A stretch of DNA of 55,134 nt from Mucilaginibacter xinganensis. Its GTDB lineage: Bacteria; Bacteroidota; Bacteroidia; Sphingobacteriales; Sphingobacteriaceae. Every line of letters starts with the position of its first letter. The stretch's first letter is position 1. Under the pieces are notes generated by a model. That model was not told where the DNA came from, made no database searches, and saw nothing but the letters and a program-made list of their open reading frames with translations. Location: contig JAMFSA010000180.1 in assembly GCA_026225055.1 (NCBI GenBank), forward strand, positions 1 through 55,134. The letters are read 5' to 3'. This document shows positions 44,001 through 50,730 of this stretch, in pieces. The position numbers and the translations under genes are program-made.

Positions 44001-44269
44001 GTTGCCTGGTTAACAGCAATTTCCTGGGTATTATAGCCTACAAACGAAAAAACAAGTGTTTCGCCAGTGGCTGCTTTTATAGCATAATCGCCTTTACCAT
44101 CTGTAATAGTACCTTTTGATGTATTTTTAATTTTGACACTTACGCCGGGCAATCCGCCCTCCTGGTCGCTTACATTGCCATGTATAACTTGCTGTTGCTG
44201 CGCAAAAGTTAACAACGGGCATAAAAAGATAAACAGCAATAGCCATTTAATATGTATTGGTTTCATCAT
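41006..44269 (-). CDS. SusC/RagA TonB-linked outer membrane protein (second SusCD pair), sulfur-depleted
   Basis: 1087 aa. A signal peptide ends near LLTFAQ (24). CarboxypepD_reg domain (about 28-110; VIHGNVSDQEGGLPGVSVKIKN) and plug (about 115-260; LYGSRAANGAIIITTKKG) precede a barrel ending YGFNLKFTF. There is no STN domain, so no FecR/ECF control; control comes from the leader instead. After the signal peptide I count three Met and no Cys in about 1060 residues. It forms a TonB-driven import pair with SusD2. Its substrate is unknown; organosulfur compounds are suggested by the leader peptide, operator and composition. Confidence 0.95.
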   Translation of the reverse strand: MMKPIHIKWLLLFIFLCPLLTFAQQQQVIHGNVSDQEGGLPGVSVKIKNTSKGTITDGKGDYAIKAATGETLVFSFVGYNTQEIAVNQATINVTLTHNANKLGEVVVVALGLSRNKSELPYSAQTLSGAEVNSNRNTNLLGELSGKIAGAQIKQANDIGGSTNIVLRGPKSLSGSNQPLFVVDGVPIDNSSELELGGMSNVTQNQRNGKGGYDYGSLGADINPDDVASITVLKGAASTALYGSRAANGAIIITTKKGSKGLNVVLNTGLLLGSVDKSTFAQYQKEYGAGYGPYYDPNTPGSHFDYTDILGNGTKQLVVPTYDDASYGQKFDPSLLVYDWRSLDPTSPYYHKQTPWVAAKNDPSTFFNHPYTFNNSLFIDGGTDKGNYKIGYTRSDDYGILPNSSIGKNLFDFGGSYRLTDKFTVEASVNYTQTAGKGRGGTGFGGQNGEPMNLLQNFREFWQVNVDVQDLKDAYFRTNTNDNWNVKSPTDLSSAYWDNPYFVQYQNYETDERDRYFGNVSLDYKLFNWLDILGRASEDYYNEFQEQRINVGSVVTPSSYYRLNRTYKENNYDLLLNFNKAITSDISFKGVLGLNARRQNINSISASTNGGLVIPGLFALSNSVNPIDYPIEEVDQKVVTGVFGGVTFGYKDFLFLDGTLRRDQSTTLPDKNNTYYYPSVAGSFVFSSLLKDYTWLTNGKVKLNYAEVGNDAPSHSINEVYDKAANFGSEPLYYVSTVRNNADLKPERTKSFETGLEASFLKNRIGFDFTYYKNNTINQILPVSVSTATGYDGLYVNSGNVQNKGIEVTVNGTPLKSDDFSWNINVNFAKNTNKVLSLYDGVNNYQLAAYKGGVTTNATVGEPYGTLRGTDFIYKNGQPEVDATGHYLFTSNSNNNLGNSNPDWTGGVFNAFRYKNFTLSFLVDFSHGGSIYDVDMVFGLWTGLYPETAGLNDLGNPKRNPLSQGGGVILPGVYANGAPNTTRIDASQNQSAYGYQTAPNKAFVYDASYIKLREAAFTYSVPASFVQKIGAVKAIDVSLNGRNLWIIHKNIPYADPEDGLGAGSAYQGVQLGSYPNVRRYGFNLKFTF

Positions 44270-44315
44270 GAAATGCTTTTTGAATATTGTAAAAAATCGG
44301 ACAAAACGAATCCAG

Positions 44316-44336
44316 AATTGATTGTAGGAATCAATT
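44316..44336 (-). promoter_or_regulatory. Inverted repeat in the susC2 leader
   Basis: AATTGATT-GTAGG-AATCAATT is a perfect 8-bp stem with a 5-nt loop, 46 bp before the susC2 start and after the polycysteine ORF. It has no T-run. It could take part in switching between leader structures. Confidence 0.5.
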
Positions 44337-44416
44337 TAAATCGTTAAAAAAATAGAAAAATGAGATGGGCCGCTATGAATAGTTCAACTATGAACTCACG
44401 GGCAGATCAAGTAGTT

Positions 44417-44536
44417 TCAACAACAACAGCGGGCGCTGCAACAAGCGTTTATAGGGAATTGGCAAATAACAACTGGGACTCGATAAAAATTGAGGGACCG
44501 TGTCCCTTCGGGCTGTGATGATAAAATTGCAGTCAT
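44417..44536 (-). CDS. Polycysteine leader peptide upstream of susC2
   Basis: ATG 44536 to TGA 44417-44419, 39 aa. It begins MTAILSSQPEG and ends NACCSARCCC, so five of the last eight residues are Cys (TGT TGC ... TGT TGT TGT) directly before the stop; there is a sixth Cys at 25. The ATG is about 25 nt after the predicted transcription start from the -7 element at 44568-44575. The stop is 147 nt before susC2. By analogy with mycobacterial polycysteine attenuators, ribosome stalling at low cysteine would raise susC2 expression. A GGGAC/GTCCC hairpin (44494-44506) lies inside the ORF. The leader has no Shine-Dalgarno. Confidence 0.65.
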   Translation of the reverse strand: MTAILSSQPEGTRSLNFYRVPVVICQFPINACCSARCCC

Positions 44537-44567
44537 TGTATTATTATATTATATCAAAAATGTTACG

Positions 44568-44575
44568 CAAATATA
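44568..44575 (-). promoter_or_regulatory. -7 promoter element for the susC2 operon
   Basis: Minus strand TATATTTG matches TAnnTTTG. Predicted start near 44561 gives a leader of about 290 nt that contains the polycysteine ORF. Confidence 0.5.
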
Positions 44576-44580
44576 GTAAT

Positions 44581-44614
44581 ATATTCTATTAAAACTATAG
44601 ACTTTATAGAATAT
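44581..44614. promoter_or_regulatory. Operator candidate: CTATA-N5-TATAG inside a larger palindrome
   Basis: CTATA-GACTT-TATAG (44595-44609) is a perfect 15-bp palindrome. It lies within ATATTCTAT (44581-44589) and ATAGAATAT (44606-44614), and an overlapping copy CTATT-AAAAC-TATAG (44586-44600) has one mismatch. The centre is about 41 bp upstream of the predicted transcription start, where an activator would bind. Rrf2-type sulfur regulators bind AT-rich palindromes of this size, but no such regulator gene is in the window. Confidence 0.55.
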
Positions 44615-44796
44615 ACCCATATTAATGTCATCTTATATTACTCTACCATCTTATAGTATTCTATTTGGATGTTATTGTGTAACGTTTTGAGTTTAAATAT
44701 CAGTTCAATAACCATATAGGTAATAGTAATAAAACAGATACAATCGTTTTTCCGTTGTTATATTGCTTATCATTTACTAGTTTTAAACTTCTATCA

Positions 44797-44805
44797 ATAG
44801 AATAT
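44797..44805. promoter_or_regulatory. Extra ATAGAATAT copy before the 3-keto-glycoside operon
   Basis: A third exact copy of ATAGAATAT, 39 bp before the Gfo/Idh/MocA start; TATTCTAT at 44657-44664 is a partial inverted copy. The rest of 44615-44843 is AT-rich with no ORF or clear promoter element. Confidence 0.3.
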
Positions 44806-44843
44806 TGAACCAATAATAAACCAGTTAATCAAAACTGAATTTC

Positions 44844-46190
44844 ATGGAAAAAAGACGGGATTTTGTCAAAAAAATGGCAATTACTACTGCCGGTGTTGTC
44901 ATTGGCAACAAGCTATCGGCCATGAGCGCCAAAAGCTACCGGAATATCATAGGTGCCAATGATCGTATATACACAGCAGTAATCGGCATTAATGGCCGCG
45001 GTGGAAGCATGTGCGGTACATTTGCAAAGCAAGCTAATACCCGTGTGTCTGTTTTATGTGATGTTGATACCCGCACATTTGCTAAGGCTATTAAAACGGT
45101 GACTGATGCAGGCCAAGCTGATGCCCCACGAACCGAGGGCGATTGTCGTAAACTGCTTGAAGACAGACATATTGATGCCATCTACATAGCAACCCCCGAT
45201 CACTGGCATGCCCCACTCACCATTATGGGTTGCCAGGCCGGCAAGCATGTGTATGTAGAAAAACCATTGAGCCATAACCCGCATGAAGGCCAGCTTGCTG
45301 TTGCGGCTGCCCGCAAATACAACAAAGTAGTGCAAATGGGTGCGCAGCGCAGGTCGGTGCCAGTATTAATACAAGCCATTGATCAGTTGCATAAAGGATT
45401 GATAGGCCGCGTATATTTTGCAAAGGCATGGTATACCAATAACCGCAAGGCAACTTATCTAAAACCCGGCACTGTACCCGCCGAACTTAACTATGACCTT
45501 TGGCAGGGGCCCGCTCCCCGCCTCGCCTACCAGGATGGCTTGATCCATTATAACTGGCATTGGTTCTGGCACTGGGGTACCGGCGAAGCATTAAACAACG
45601 GCACGCACGAAGTGGATGTTGCACGCTGGGGATTGGGTGTCGATTTTCCATCGCATGTAACCTCAATTGGCGGCAGGTACCAGTTTAAGGACGACTGGCA
45701 AACACCGGATACGCAGGTCATCACCATGGATTTCCCCGACCGTAAATCGCTGATGTGGGAAAGCAGAAGCTCAAACGGCAGAAAGATTGAAGGAAGCGAC
45801 CGCGGTGTAATATTTTATGGCGATAACGGCAGCCTCGATACTGATGGCGATAGCTATAAGGTATATGATCCTGATGGCAAACTGATCAGCGAGGTAGCAT
45901 CTACATTAAATCAAGCTCCTATACAGGGGCGTAATACTACCAGTCCGCAAGTTGAATGGGATAGCTTGCATATTGCAAATTTTCTGGATGCTATTCGTAA
46001 TAATACGCGCCCTAGTTGCGATGTAGAGATAGGTTATAAGAGCATATTGGGTATGCAACTGGGTAATATTGCCTGGCGCGTAGGCCGCGATCTTAAGATA
46101 GACCCTGCAACCGGATCCATCTTAAATGATCCTGAAGCGCAAAAATTATGGAGCCGTACCTATGAACCGGGCTGGGAACCTAAAGTATAA
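44844..46190 (+). CDS. Gfo/Idh/MocA family oxidoreductase with Tat signal
   Basis: 448 aa. The N-terminus MEKRRDFVKKMAITTAG is a twin-arginine signal (RRxFxK), so the enzyme is exported folded with its cofactor. A Rossmann domain (AVIGINGRGGSM) and the catalytic EKP (139-141, HVYVEKPLSHN) show the Gfo/Idh/MocA family. The C-terminal domain carries HWFWHWGTGEALNNGTHEVD. Exported members of this family oxidise or reduce sugars at C3 or act as NAD-dependent glycosidases. It is the first gene of an operon with an isomerase/epimerase-like gene and DUF1080, a set associated with 3-keto-glycoside breakdown. Confidence 0.93.
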   Translation: MEKRRDFVKKMAITTAGVVIGNKLSAMSAKSYRNIIGANDRIYTAVIGINGRGGSMCGTFAKQANTRVSVLCDVDTRTFAKAIKTVTDAGQADAPRTEGDCRKLLEDRHIDAIYIATPDHWHAPLTIMGCQAGKHVYVEKPLSHNPHEGQLAVAAARKYNKVVQMGAQRRSVPVLIQAIDQLHKGLIGRVYFAKAWYTNNRKATYLKPGTVPAELNYDLWQGPAPRLAYQDGLIHYNWHWFWHWGTGEALNNGTHEVDVARWGLGVDFPSHVTSIGGRYQFKDDWQTPDTQVITMDFPDRKSLMWESRSSNGRKIEGSDRGVIFYGDNGSLDTDGDSYKVYDPDGKLISEVASTLNQAPIQGRNTTSPQVEWDSLHIANFLDAIRNNTRPSCDVEIGYKSILGMQLGNIAWRVGRDLKIDPATGSILNDPEAQKLWSRTYEPGWEPKV

Positions 46191-46203
46191 CCACATCAAC
46201 CTT

Positions 46204-47076
46204 ATGAAAATATTTATAAACCGATATAAATTTTATAGCTGTCTTTTTATTGCCTTTTGCATTGTTACTTGTGCTTATGCACAGGGTAACGATCACTTGT
46301 TCCCTGAAGCCCCGGGTATAGTATCTTTTACCTATCGCGACAGCTTTCAAAAAGATTTGCCGGGAACACTGGATATTGTAAAGGGTAATGGCATTACTGA
46401 TATAGAGTTTTCGAGCCTCTTCGGAAAAACAGCAAAAGAAATACGCAAGTTGCTGGATGAAAGGGGCATCCATTGCTCATCCTTTGGAGTAAGTTATGAT
46501 GACCTGGTAAATAAAACCGATGAGGTTGCCAAAAACGCAAAAGCATTAGGCGCAAGTTATGTAAGGGTTGCGGGCATACCGCATAAGGGAACTTTTACCT
46601 TAGAAAATGCACAAAAAGCGGTGGAGGACTTTAATAAATATGGTAAGATCCTAAAAGAAAATTACGGTCTTGAATTTATCTACCATAACCATGGTTTTGA
46701 GTTCGAGCCTTACCAGGATGGTACGCTTTATGATTACCTGGTTAAAAATACTGACCCTAAATATGTCAGTTTTGAACTCGATATTCTTTGGGCTTTCTTT
46801 CCGGGGCAAGACCCGGCCTTATTGCTTAATAAATACAGTGACAGGTACAGGGCGTTGCATCTTAAAGATTTAAAAAAGGGTGTGGCAGGTAATTCATCCG
46901 GAGGCACCTCGCAGGATAATGACGTAGTGCTCGGAACAGGACAAATAAATATCCCTGAAGTTATACGTGCAGCAATTAAAGCGGGCGTAAATCATTACTA
47001 TATCGAGGATGAAAGCAGTAATTCAATAACGCAGGTACCGGAAAGTATAAAATATCTGAATAACCTAAAAAAATAG
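46204..47076 (+). CDS. Secreted sugar phosphate isomerase/epimerase family protein
   Basis: 290 aa from ATG 46204; an in-frame ATG at 46126 would add 26 residues inside the upstream gene and is rejected because the signal peptide (MKIFINRYKFYSCLFIAF, ending near YAQ) begins at 46204. The AP-endonuclease-2-type TIM barrel shows LEFIYHNHGFEFEP, VSFELDILWAFF, ALHLKDLKKG and HYYIEDESS, giving the metal ligands. Exported members of this family act on 3-keto sugars or related intermediates rather than sugar phosphates. Gaps are 13 bp upstream and 28 bp downstream. Confidence 0.9.
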   Translation: MKIFINRYKFYSCLFIAFCIVTCAYAQGNDHLFPEAPGIVSFTYRDSFQKDLPGTLDIVKGNGITDIEFSSLFGKTAKEIRKLLDERGIHCSSFGVSYDDLVNKTDEVAKNAKALGASYVRVAGIPHKGTFTLENAQKAVEDFNKYGKILKENYGLEFIYHNHGFEFEPYQDGTLYDYLVKNTDPKYVSFELDILWAFFPGQDPALLLNKYSDRYRALHLKDLKKGVAGNSSGGTSQDNDVVLGTGQINIPEVIRAAIKAGVNHYYIEDESSNSITQVPESIKYLNNLKK

Positions 47077-47104
47077 CTAAACATATTCACCTAGAACATT
47101 ATAT

Positions 47105-47872
47105 ATGAGAACAACGATCAGCAAAACGGCCCTGGTATTATTGCTAAGCTCCAGCCTGTTTTATACGGCACCAGGCTTTGCACAGGAAAACAATAAATTA
47201 ACAAAGCAGGAAAAGCGCGAAGGCTGGCAATTATTATTTGATGGAAAAACATCAAAGGGCTGGATAGGCGCTAACCTGGATACCTTCCCCACCAAAACCG
47301 GCGGCTGGATAGTGAAAGATGGCACGATGACCATCCAGAATTCGGGTGGTGAAGAAGCCAAAAATGTTGGCGATATTGTAACCGTTAATGAATACAGCGC
47401 TTTCGACCTTAAATTCGATTTCAGGATGTCAAGAGGTGCGAACAGCGGGGTTAAATATTTTGTAACACTACAAGAACATACAGGTGGTTCGGCCATTGGT
47501 CTTGAATACCAGATACTGGATGATGCCGTACACCCCGATGCAAAACTGGGCCGCGACGGCGATCGCACACTGGCCTCATTATATGACCTGATAACTGCCA
47601 ACAAACCACCAAGCATTATAAGGCCAATTGGCGACTGGAATAGCGGCGAAATTATTGTTTACCCCGACAACCGTGTTGAACATTACCTGAATGGTGTAAA
47701 GGTGTTGGAGTATGTACGCAAGTCCGATGCTTACCGTGAATTAGTCAAGGTGAGCAAATACAAAGTATGGAAAAACTTTGGCGAGGCTGATAAAGGCCAC
47801 ATATTGTTGCAGGATCACGGCTTTGAAGTAAACTTCAGGAATATAAAGATCAAAACATTGGGGAATCAATAG
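47105..47872 (+). CDS. DUF1080 (3-keto-disaccharide hydrolase) protein
   Basis: 255 aa. A signal peptide ends near GFAQ (26). The DUF1080 concanavalin-like fold begins EGWQLLFDGKTSKGWIG and includes YSAFDLKFDFRMSRGANSGVKYF, IGLEYQILDD and ILLQDHGFEVNFRNIKI. DUF1080 proteins cleave 3-keto-glycosides by elimination. With the oxidoreductase and isomerase it forms a pathway in which the sugar is oxidised at C3, the glycosidic bond is cleaved, and the keto sugar is then processed. Confidence 0.93.
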   Translation: MRTTISKTALVLLLSSSLFYTAPGFAQENNKLTKQEKREGWQLLFDGKTSKGWIGANLDTFPTKTGGWIVKDGTMTIQNSGGEEAKNVGDIVTVNEYSAFDLKFDFRMSRGANSGVKYFVTLQEHTGGSAIGLEYQILDDAVHPDAKLGRDGDRTLASLYDLITANKPPSIIRPIGDWNSGEIIVYPDNRVEHYLNGVKVLEYVRKSDAYRELVKVSKYKVWKNFGEADKGHILLQDHGFEVNFRNIKIKTLGNQ

Positions 47873-47883
47873 CTATTAGCTGA

Positions 47884-48525
47884 TTAAATTAAGTCAGTTA
47901 TCCATATCTTAAATTCCTCTACGGTATTGAATAACCAGTCGGGGTTTAACTTTGCTAACTCCCCGGCATTGCTTGTGCTTGCCCAGGCGGCTGCGGCAAT
48001 TGGAATGCCTATCTGTTTACAATAAACAATATCGCTTGGTGCATCGCCCACATAAATACATTCAGCTATGTCTGTATTTAGTCGACTTAATACATTACGG
48101 ATCCCATTTACTTTATTAGGCCCTTCGGGGGAACCTGTTTCCATGACCTCAAAGTATTGCTCCAACTCAAATTGCTTTAATGATAAACGTGTACTATGGA
48201 TCCCTTTGCCGGTAACCATTGCCAGTTGTACACCGTTAGTTTTTAAAAATTCCAATAATTCTTTTATTCCTACAAAAGCAACCGGGCAGGTATAATGCAA
48301 TTGCTCATAATGATGCAAGTAAGCCTTAACACCTGCCTTTTCGTGCGCGGGGATAAGTTTGCGGATAGTCCCCTCTTCTGATGGGCCAAAGGTTGCAATG
48401 ATTTCCTGCTCGCTGATCTCTTTATTTAACAAAGGCTCAACGCTCTTTTTAAAGGCAGCGATACATAATGGCAAAGTATCGGCAATGGTGCCATCGAGAT
48501 CGAAGATTACGTTTTTGATTTTCAT
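47884..48525 (-). CDS. HAD family hydrolase (phosphoglycolate-phosphatase-like)
   Basis: 213 aa. Motif I VIFDLDGTIAD (nucleophile Asp9, acid Asp11), motif II LAMVTGKG, motif III Lys near EGPNKVNGI and motif IV YVGDAPSDI. A helical cap (about 15-85) is of the C1 type. It removes phosphate from a small metabolite; the substrate cannot be told. It is convergent with the DUF1080 gene (11 bp between stops). The 228 bp on its far side hold a REP-like repeat. Confidence 0.92.
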   Translation of the reverse strand: MKIKNVIFDLDGTIADTLPLCIAAFKKSVEPLLNKEISEQEIIATFGPSEEGTIRKLIPAHEKAGVKAYLHHYEQLHYTCPVAFVGIKELLEFLKTNGVQLAMVTGKGIHSTRLSLKQFELEQYFEVMETGSPEGPNKVNGIRNVLSRLNTDIAECIYVGDAPSDIVYCKQIGIPIAAAAWASTSNAGELAKLNPDWLFNTVEEFKIWITDLI

Positions 48526-48611
48526 AGGTGATACAAATAAACAAATGACCGGGCGTAAGTCATATAGTTTTTTTGCTTTTGTTGAGGATGGGTTTGCGCC
48601 AAGCGTTGGGG

Positions 48612-48680
48612 TTACCCTGAGGCACTCGAAGGGTAAGCGTAGAGGCCTTTGCCCTCATGCTTCGAGAACCTCACCATGAC
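48612..48680. repeat. REP-like palindromic repeat
   Basis: TTACCCT...AGGGTAA (48612-48636) and TCATG...CATGA (48655-48679) are two hairpins. TGAGGCACTCGAA (48618-48630) is also nearly complementary to TTCGAGAACCTCA (48661-48673), with two mismatches. This style of intergenic palindrome is dispersed in many bacterial genomes. It is the only notable content of the gap between the HAD and esterase genes. Confidence 0.55.
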
Positions 48681-48753
48681 ACCCGCCGCTCGAATAAGTT
48701 TGAGGGAATGGGAAAACGGTGTGCCCTTCTTGCTTGGAATTATCTACAACAAA

Positions 48754-49482
48754 CTACAAATACAACTGCACCATATGCCGCCAATATTTTGGCTTGTGGG
48801 CATAACAGCCCCATACATACAATTGGTTTGGTATACCCTTATCATAAAGCAGGTGACTAAAATGTTTGTTATCGCTTATAAATGGATCTGTTTCGCCAAT
48901 TGCCAATACGATCTCCATATTGCGGATGGCATCTAAATTATAACAGTCGTGCATATTAGGGACAAATTGCCGGGGCATATTAAAGTAGATATTTTCATCA
49001 TGGTAACCGTCAAATAAGTCCCGAAAATCCTGTATTTGTTTGGCCAGATCGTACCGGCCACTCATTCCCACTACTTTTTTAAATAAGGATGGGTGTTTCA
49101 TGGCCATATTTACGGCATGGTAGGCCCCCATACTGCAACCGGCAACCTCAAAATGGTCGCTGCCGTTTTTAGAGCGCATTAAAGGGAGTACTTCATGCAA
49201 AATATACTGTTCGTATTGTATGTGCCTGTTAATGCGTACCGATGGGTGTACCCATTGGTTATAAAAACTTTCTGCATCAACGCTGTCAACGCAAAATAGC
49301 TGGAGTTCGCCTTTATTGATACGATCATGCAGCGCGTTTACTATGCCCCAGTTCTCATAATCATAAAACCGGGCCATGCGGGTTGGGAACATTAGGATAG
49401 GCCGCCCGGCGTGCCCAAAAACCAGCAACTCCATGTTGCGGTGCAGCCTTTCGCTATACCATATGTGATATTCCCTATTCAT
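48754..49482 (-). CDS. Esterase, alpha/beta hydrolase (esterase D-like)
   Basis: 242 aa, no signal peptide. The nucleophile elbow is GCSMGA (Ser117). GETDPFI supplies the likely acid and the C-terminal CYAHKPKYW the His. The N-terminus (YHIWYSERLHRNMELLVFGHAGRPIL) matches cytosolic putative esterases. The substrate is unknown. It lies 64 bp downstream of the SGNH hydrolase on the same strand. Confidence 0.88.
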   Translation of the reverse strand: MNREYHIWYSERLHRNMELLVFGHAGRPILMFPTRMARFYDYENWGIVNALHDRINKGELQLFCVDSVDAESFYNQWVHPSVRINRHIQYEQYILHEVLPLMRSKNGSDHFEVAGCSMGAYHAVNMAMKHPSLFKKVVGMSGRYDLAKQIQDFRDLFDGYHDENIYFNMPRQFVPNMHDCYNLDAIRNMEIVLAIGETDPFISDNKHFSHLLYDKGIPNQLYVWGCYAHKPKYWRHMVQLYL

Positions 49483-49546
49483 TTTGCTATAGCTTAATCA
49501 TGTGGGAAATATCATCACTGAATATTAATTGAATATGAATTAATAG

Positions 49547-50143
49547 TTAACCATTACCTGCAATATAACTATTTAAAACCTCTTTCCATAGCTGATAGCC
49601 CTTTTCGCTCAAATGCAAGCCATCGCTCACAAAATATTCCTTTTTGGGGCGACCCTGTGCATCAATCATCTGCTTAAAAACATCAATAAAATGCCAGTTA
49701 GCATCATACTTAACAATTTCTGTTTCAATTAAATTATTAGTGAATTTAAACTGATCAACCATGTTCCAGCGGCTGATACTTGGCTTTAATGATACAAAGT
49801 AGCATGGAATATCACCAAACTGTTTATTGGCTTTTACCACCAGTTGCTGAAAAAAAATGAATACTTCTTCAGGGTGCCTGCCATCGCCCAGGTCATTATC
49901 ACCCGCATATACCACCAGTTTTTTTGGGTGATAATTGGTCATTATCCGCTCAAAGAACCATACACAAGCAGCAAGGGTCGATCCGCCAAAACCCAGATTA
50001 ACAGGCTTTAGGCTTTCAAAATCTGTATATAAGCTTGTCCACAAGCGCATGGTTGAGCTGCCATAGAAAATAGTATCGGCACCAAACCCATTTTTTAAGC
50101 CATCGCTTTCAAGGCGTTTCACCTCATCTTCGTACCAATACAT
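49547..50143 (-). CDS. SGNH/GDSL-type hydrolase
   Basis: 198 aa, no signal peptide. Blocks: FYGSSTM (catalytic Ser), GFGGST (Gly), VVYAGDNDLG (Asn) and SDGLHLSEKGY (Asp and His). SGNH enzymes are small lipases, acyl-esterases or deacetylases. It may pair with the esterase gene next to it. The sequence does not show the substrate. Confidence 0.9.
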   Translation of the reverse strand: MYWYEDEVKRLESDGLKNGFGADTIFYGSSTMRLWTSLYTDFESLKPVNLGFGGSTLAACVWFFERIMTNYHPKKLVVYAGDNDLGDGRHPEEVFIFFQQLVVKANKQFGDIPCYFVSLKPSISRWNMVDQFKFTNNLIETEIVKYDANWHFIDVFKQMIDAQGRPKKEYFVSDGLHLSEKGYQLWKEVLNSYIAGNG

Positions 50144-50340
50144 GTATTGTTTTATAATTACCTGGCGGTAATATTAAATTTCTTTTCCTAATGTTTTATT
50201 AAAATCTGAAATTAATGTATTAAACAGGTACAATTGCCGTTAGATACTATGTTAATAAGTTAATATTTTCTGTATTGAAAATCATTAACCGTATATATAC
50301 ACCCCCTATTCTCATTTTAAATCATACCTTTACGCCCTAC

Positions 50341-50682
50341 ATGGAAGAAAGAAAATACTTACAAACCTGGAAAAAATACCTCCCGGTTATCCGCCTGCAT
50401 CTAAAAAGAAGCCTTACCGAAGATCAAAGTTTTAAATTAAACATAACAGATTTTGAATCAGCGGGCGACCGGGGTAAATCAGGTTATACGTTCAACATCG
50501 CCATGGAAAATGGTAAGGTAACCAACAACATCAGCGGATCGGCAGTAGCACGTGACCTTTACGAAGCGTTAAAATCTGACGAAACCATTAAACCGATGTT
50601 GCAGGATAAAAGTATTAAGATAAGTGTAGGAAAATCTTTTATACTAAGCATCAAGACTACCCACCTGTCGACTTACAGATAA
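50341..50682 (+). CDS. Small conserved-looking cytosolic protein, unknown function
   Basis: 113 aa from ATG 50341 (MEERKYLQTWKKYLP); an in-frame TTG at 50275 would add 22 residues without a better start context. It is rich in Lys and Ser, has no signal or membrane segment, and alternates strands and helices (GYTFNIAMENGKVTNNI, AVARDLYEALKSDE). I do not recognise the family. It stands alone between divergent and convergent neighbours. Confidence 0.7.
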   Translation: MEERKYLQTWKKYLPVIRLHLKRSLTEDQSFKLNITDFESAGDRGKSGYTFNIAMENGKVTNNISGSAVARDLYEALKSDETIKPMLQDKSIKISVGKSFILSIKTTHLSTYR

Positions 50683-50730
50683 GCAATCATTTATATATTA
50701 ATCTTCAGCGAAACAGTTTTGTAACAATGC

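Noticed and set aside
44360..44518. A 52-codon plus-strand ORF antisense to the susC2 leader peptide
   Set aside because: Its Thr/Ala-rich reading is the complement of the Cys-rich frame. Start and neighbours give no support, while the minus-strand frame has a promoter and a sensible position.
46126..46203. Upstream ATG for the isomerase/epimerase-like gene
   Set aside because: It lies within the coding sequence of the oxidoreductase gene and would bury the signal peptide 26 residues in.
47161..47616. 151-aa minus-strand ORF over the DUF1080 gene
   Set aside because: It is a shadow of the DUF1080 reading frame, with no family resemblance and no start context. Other long antisense ORFs in the window were rejected likewise.
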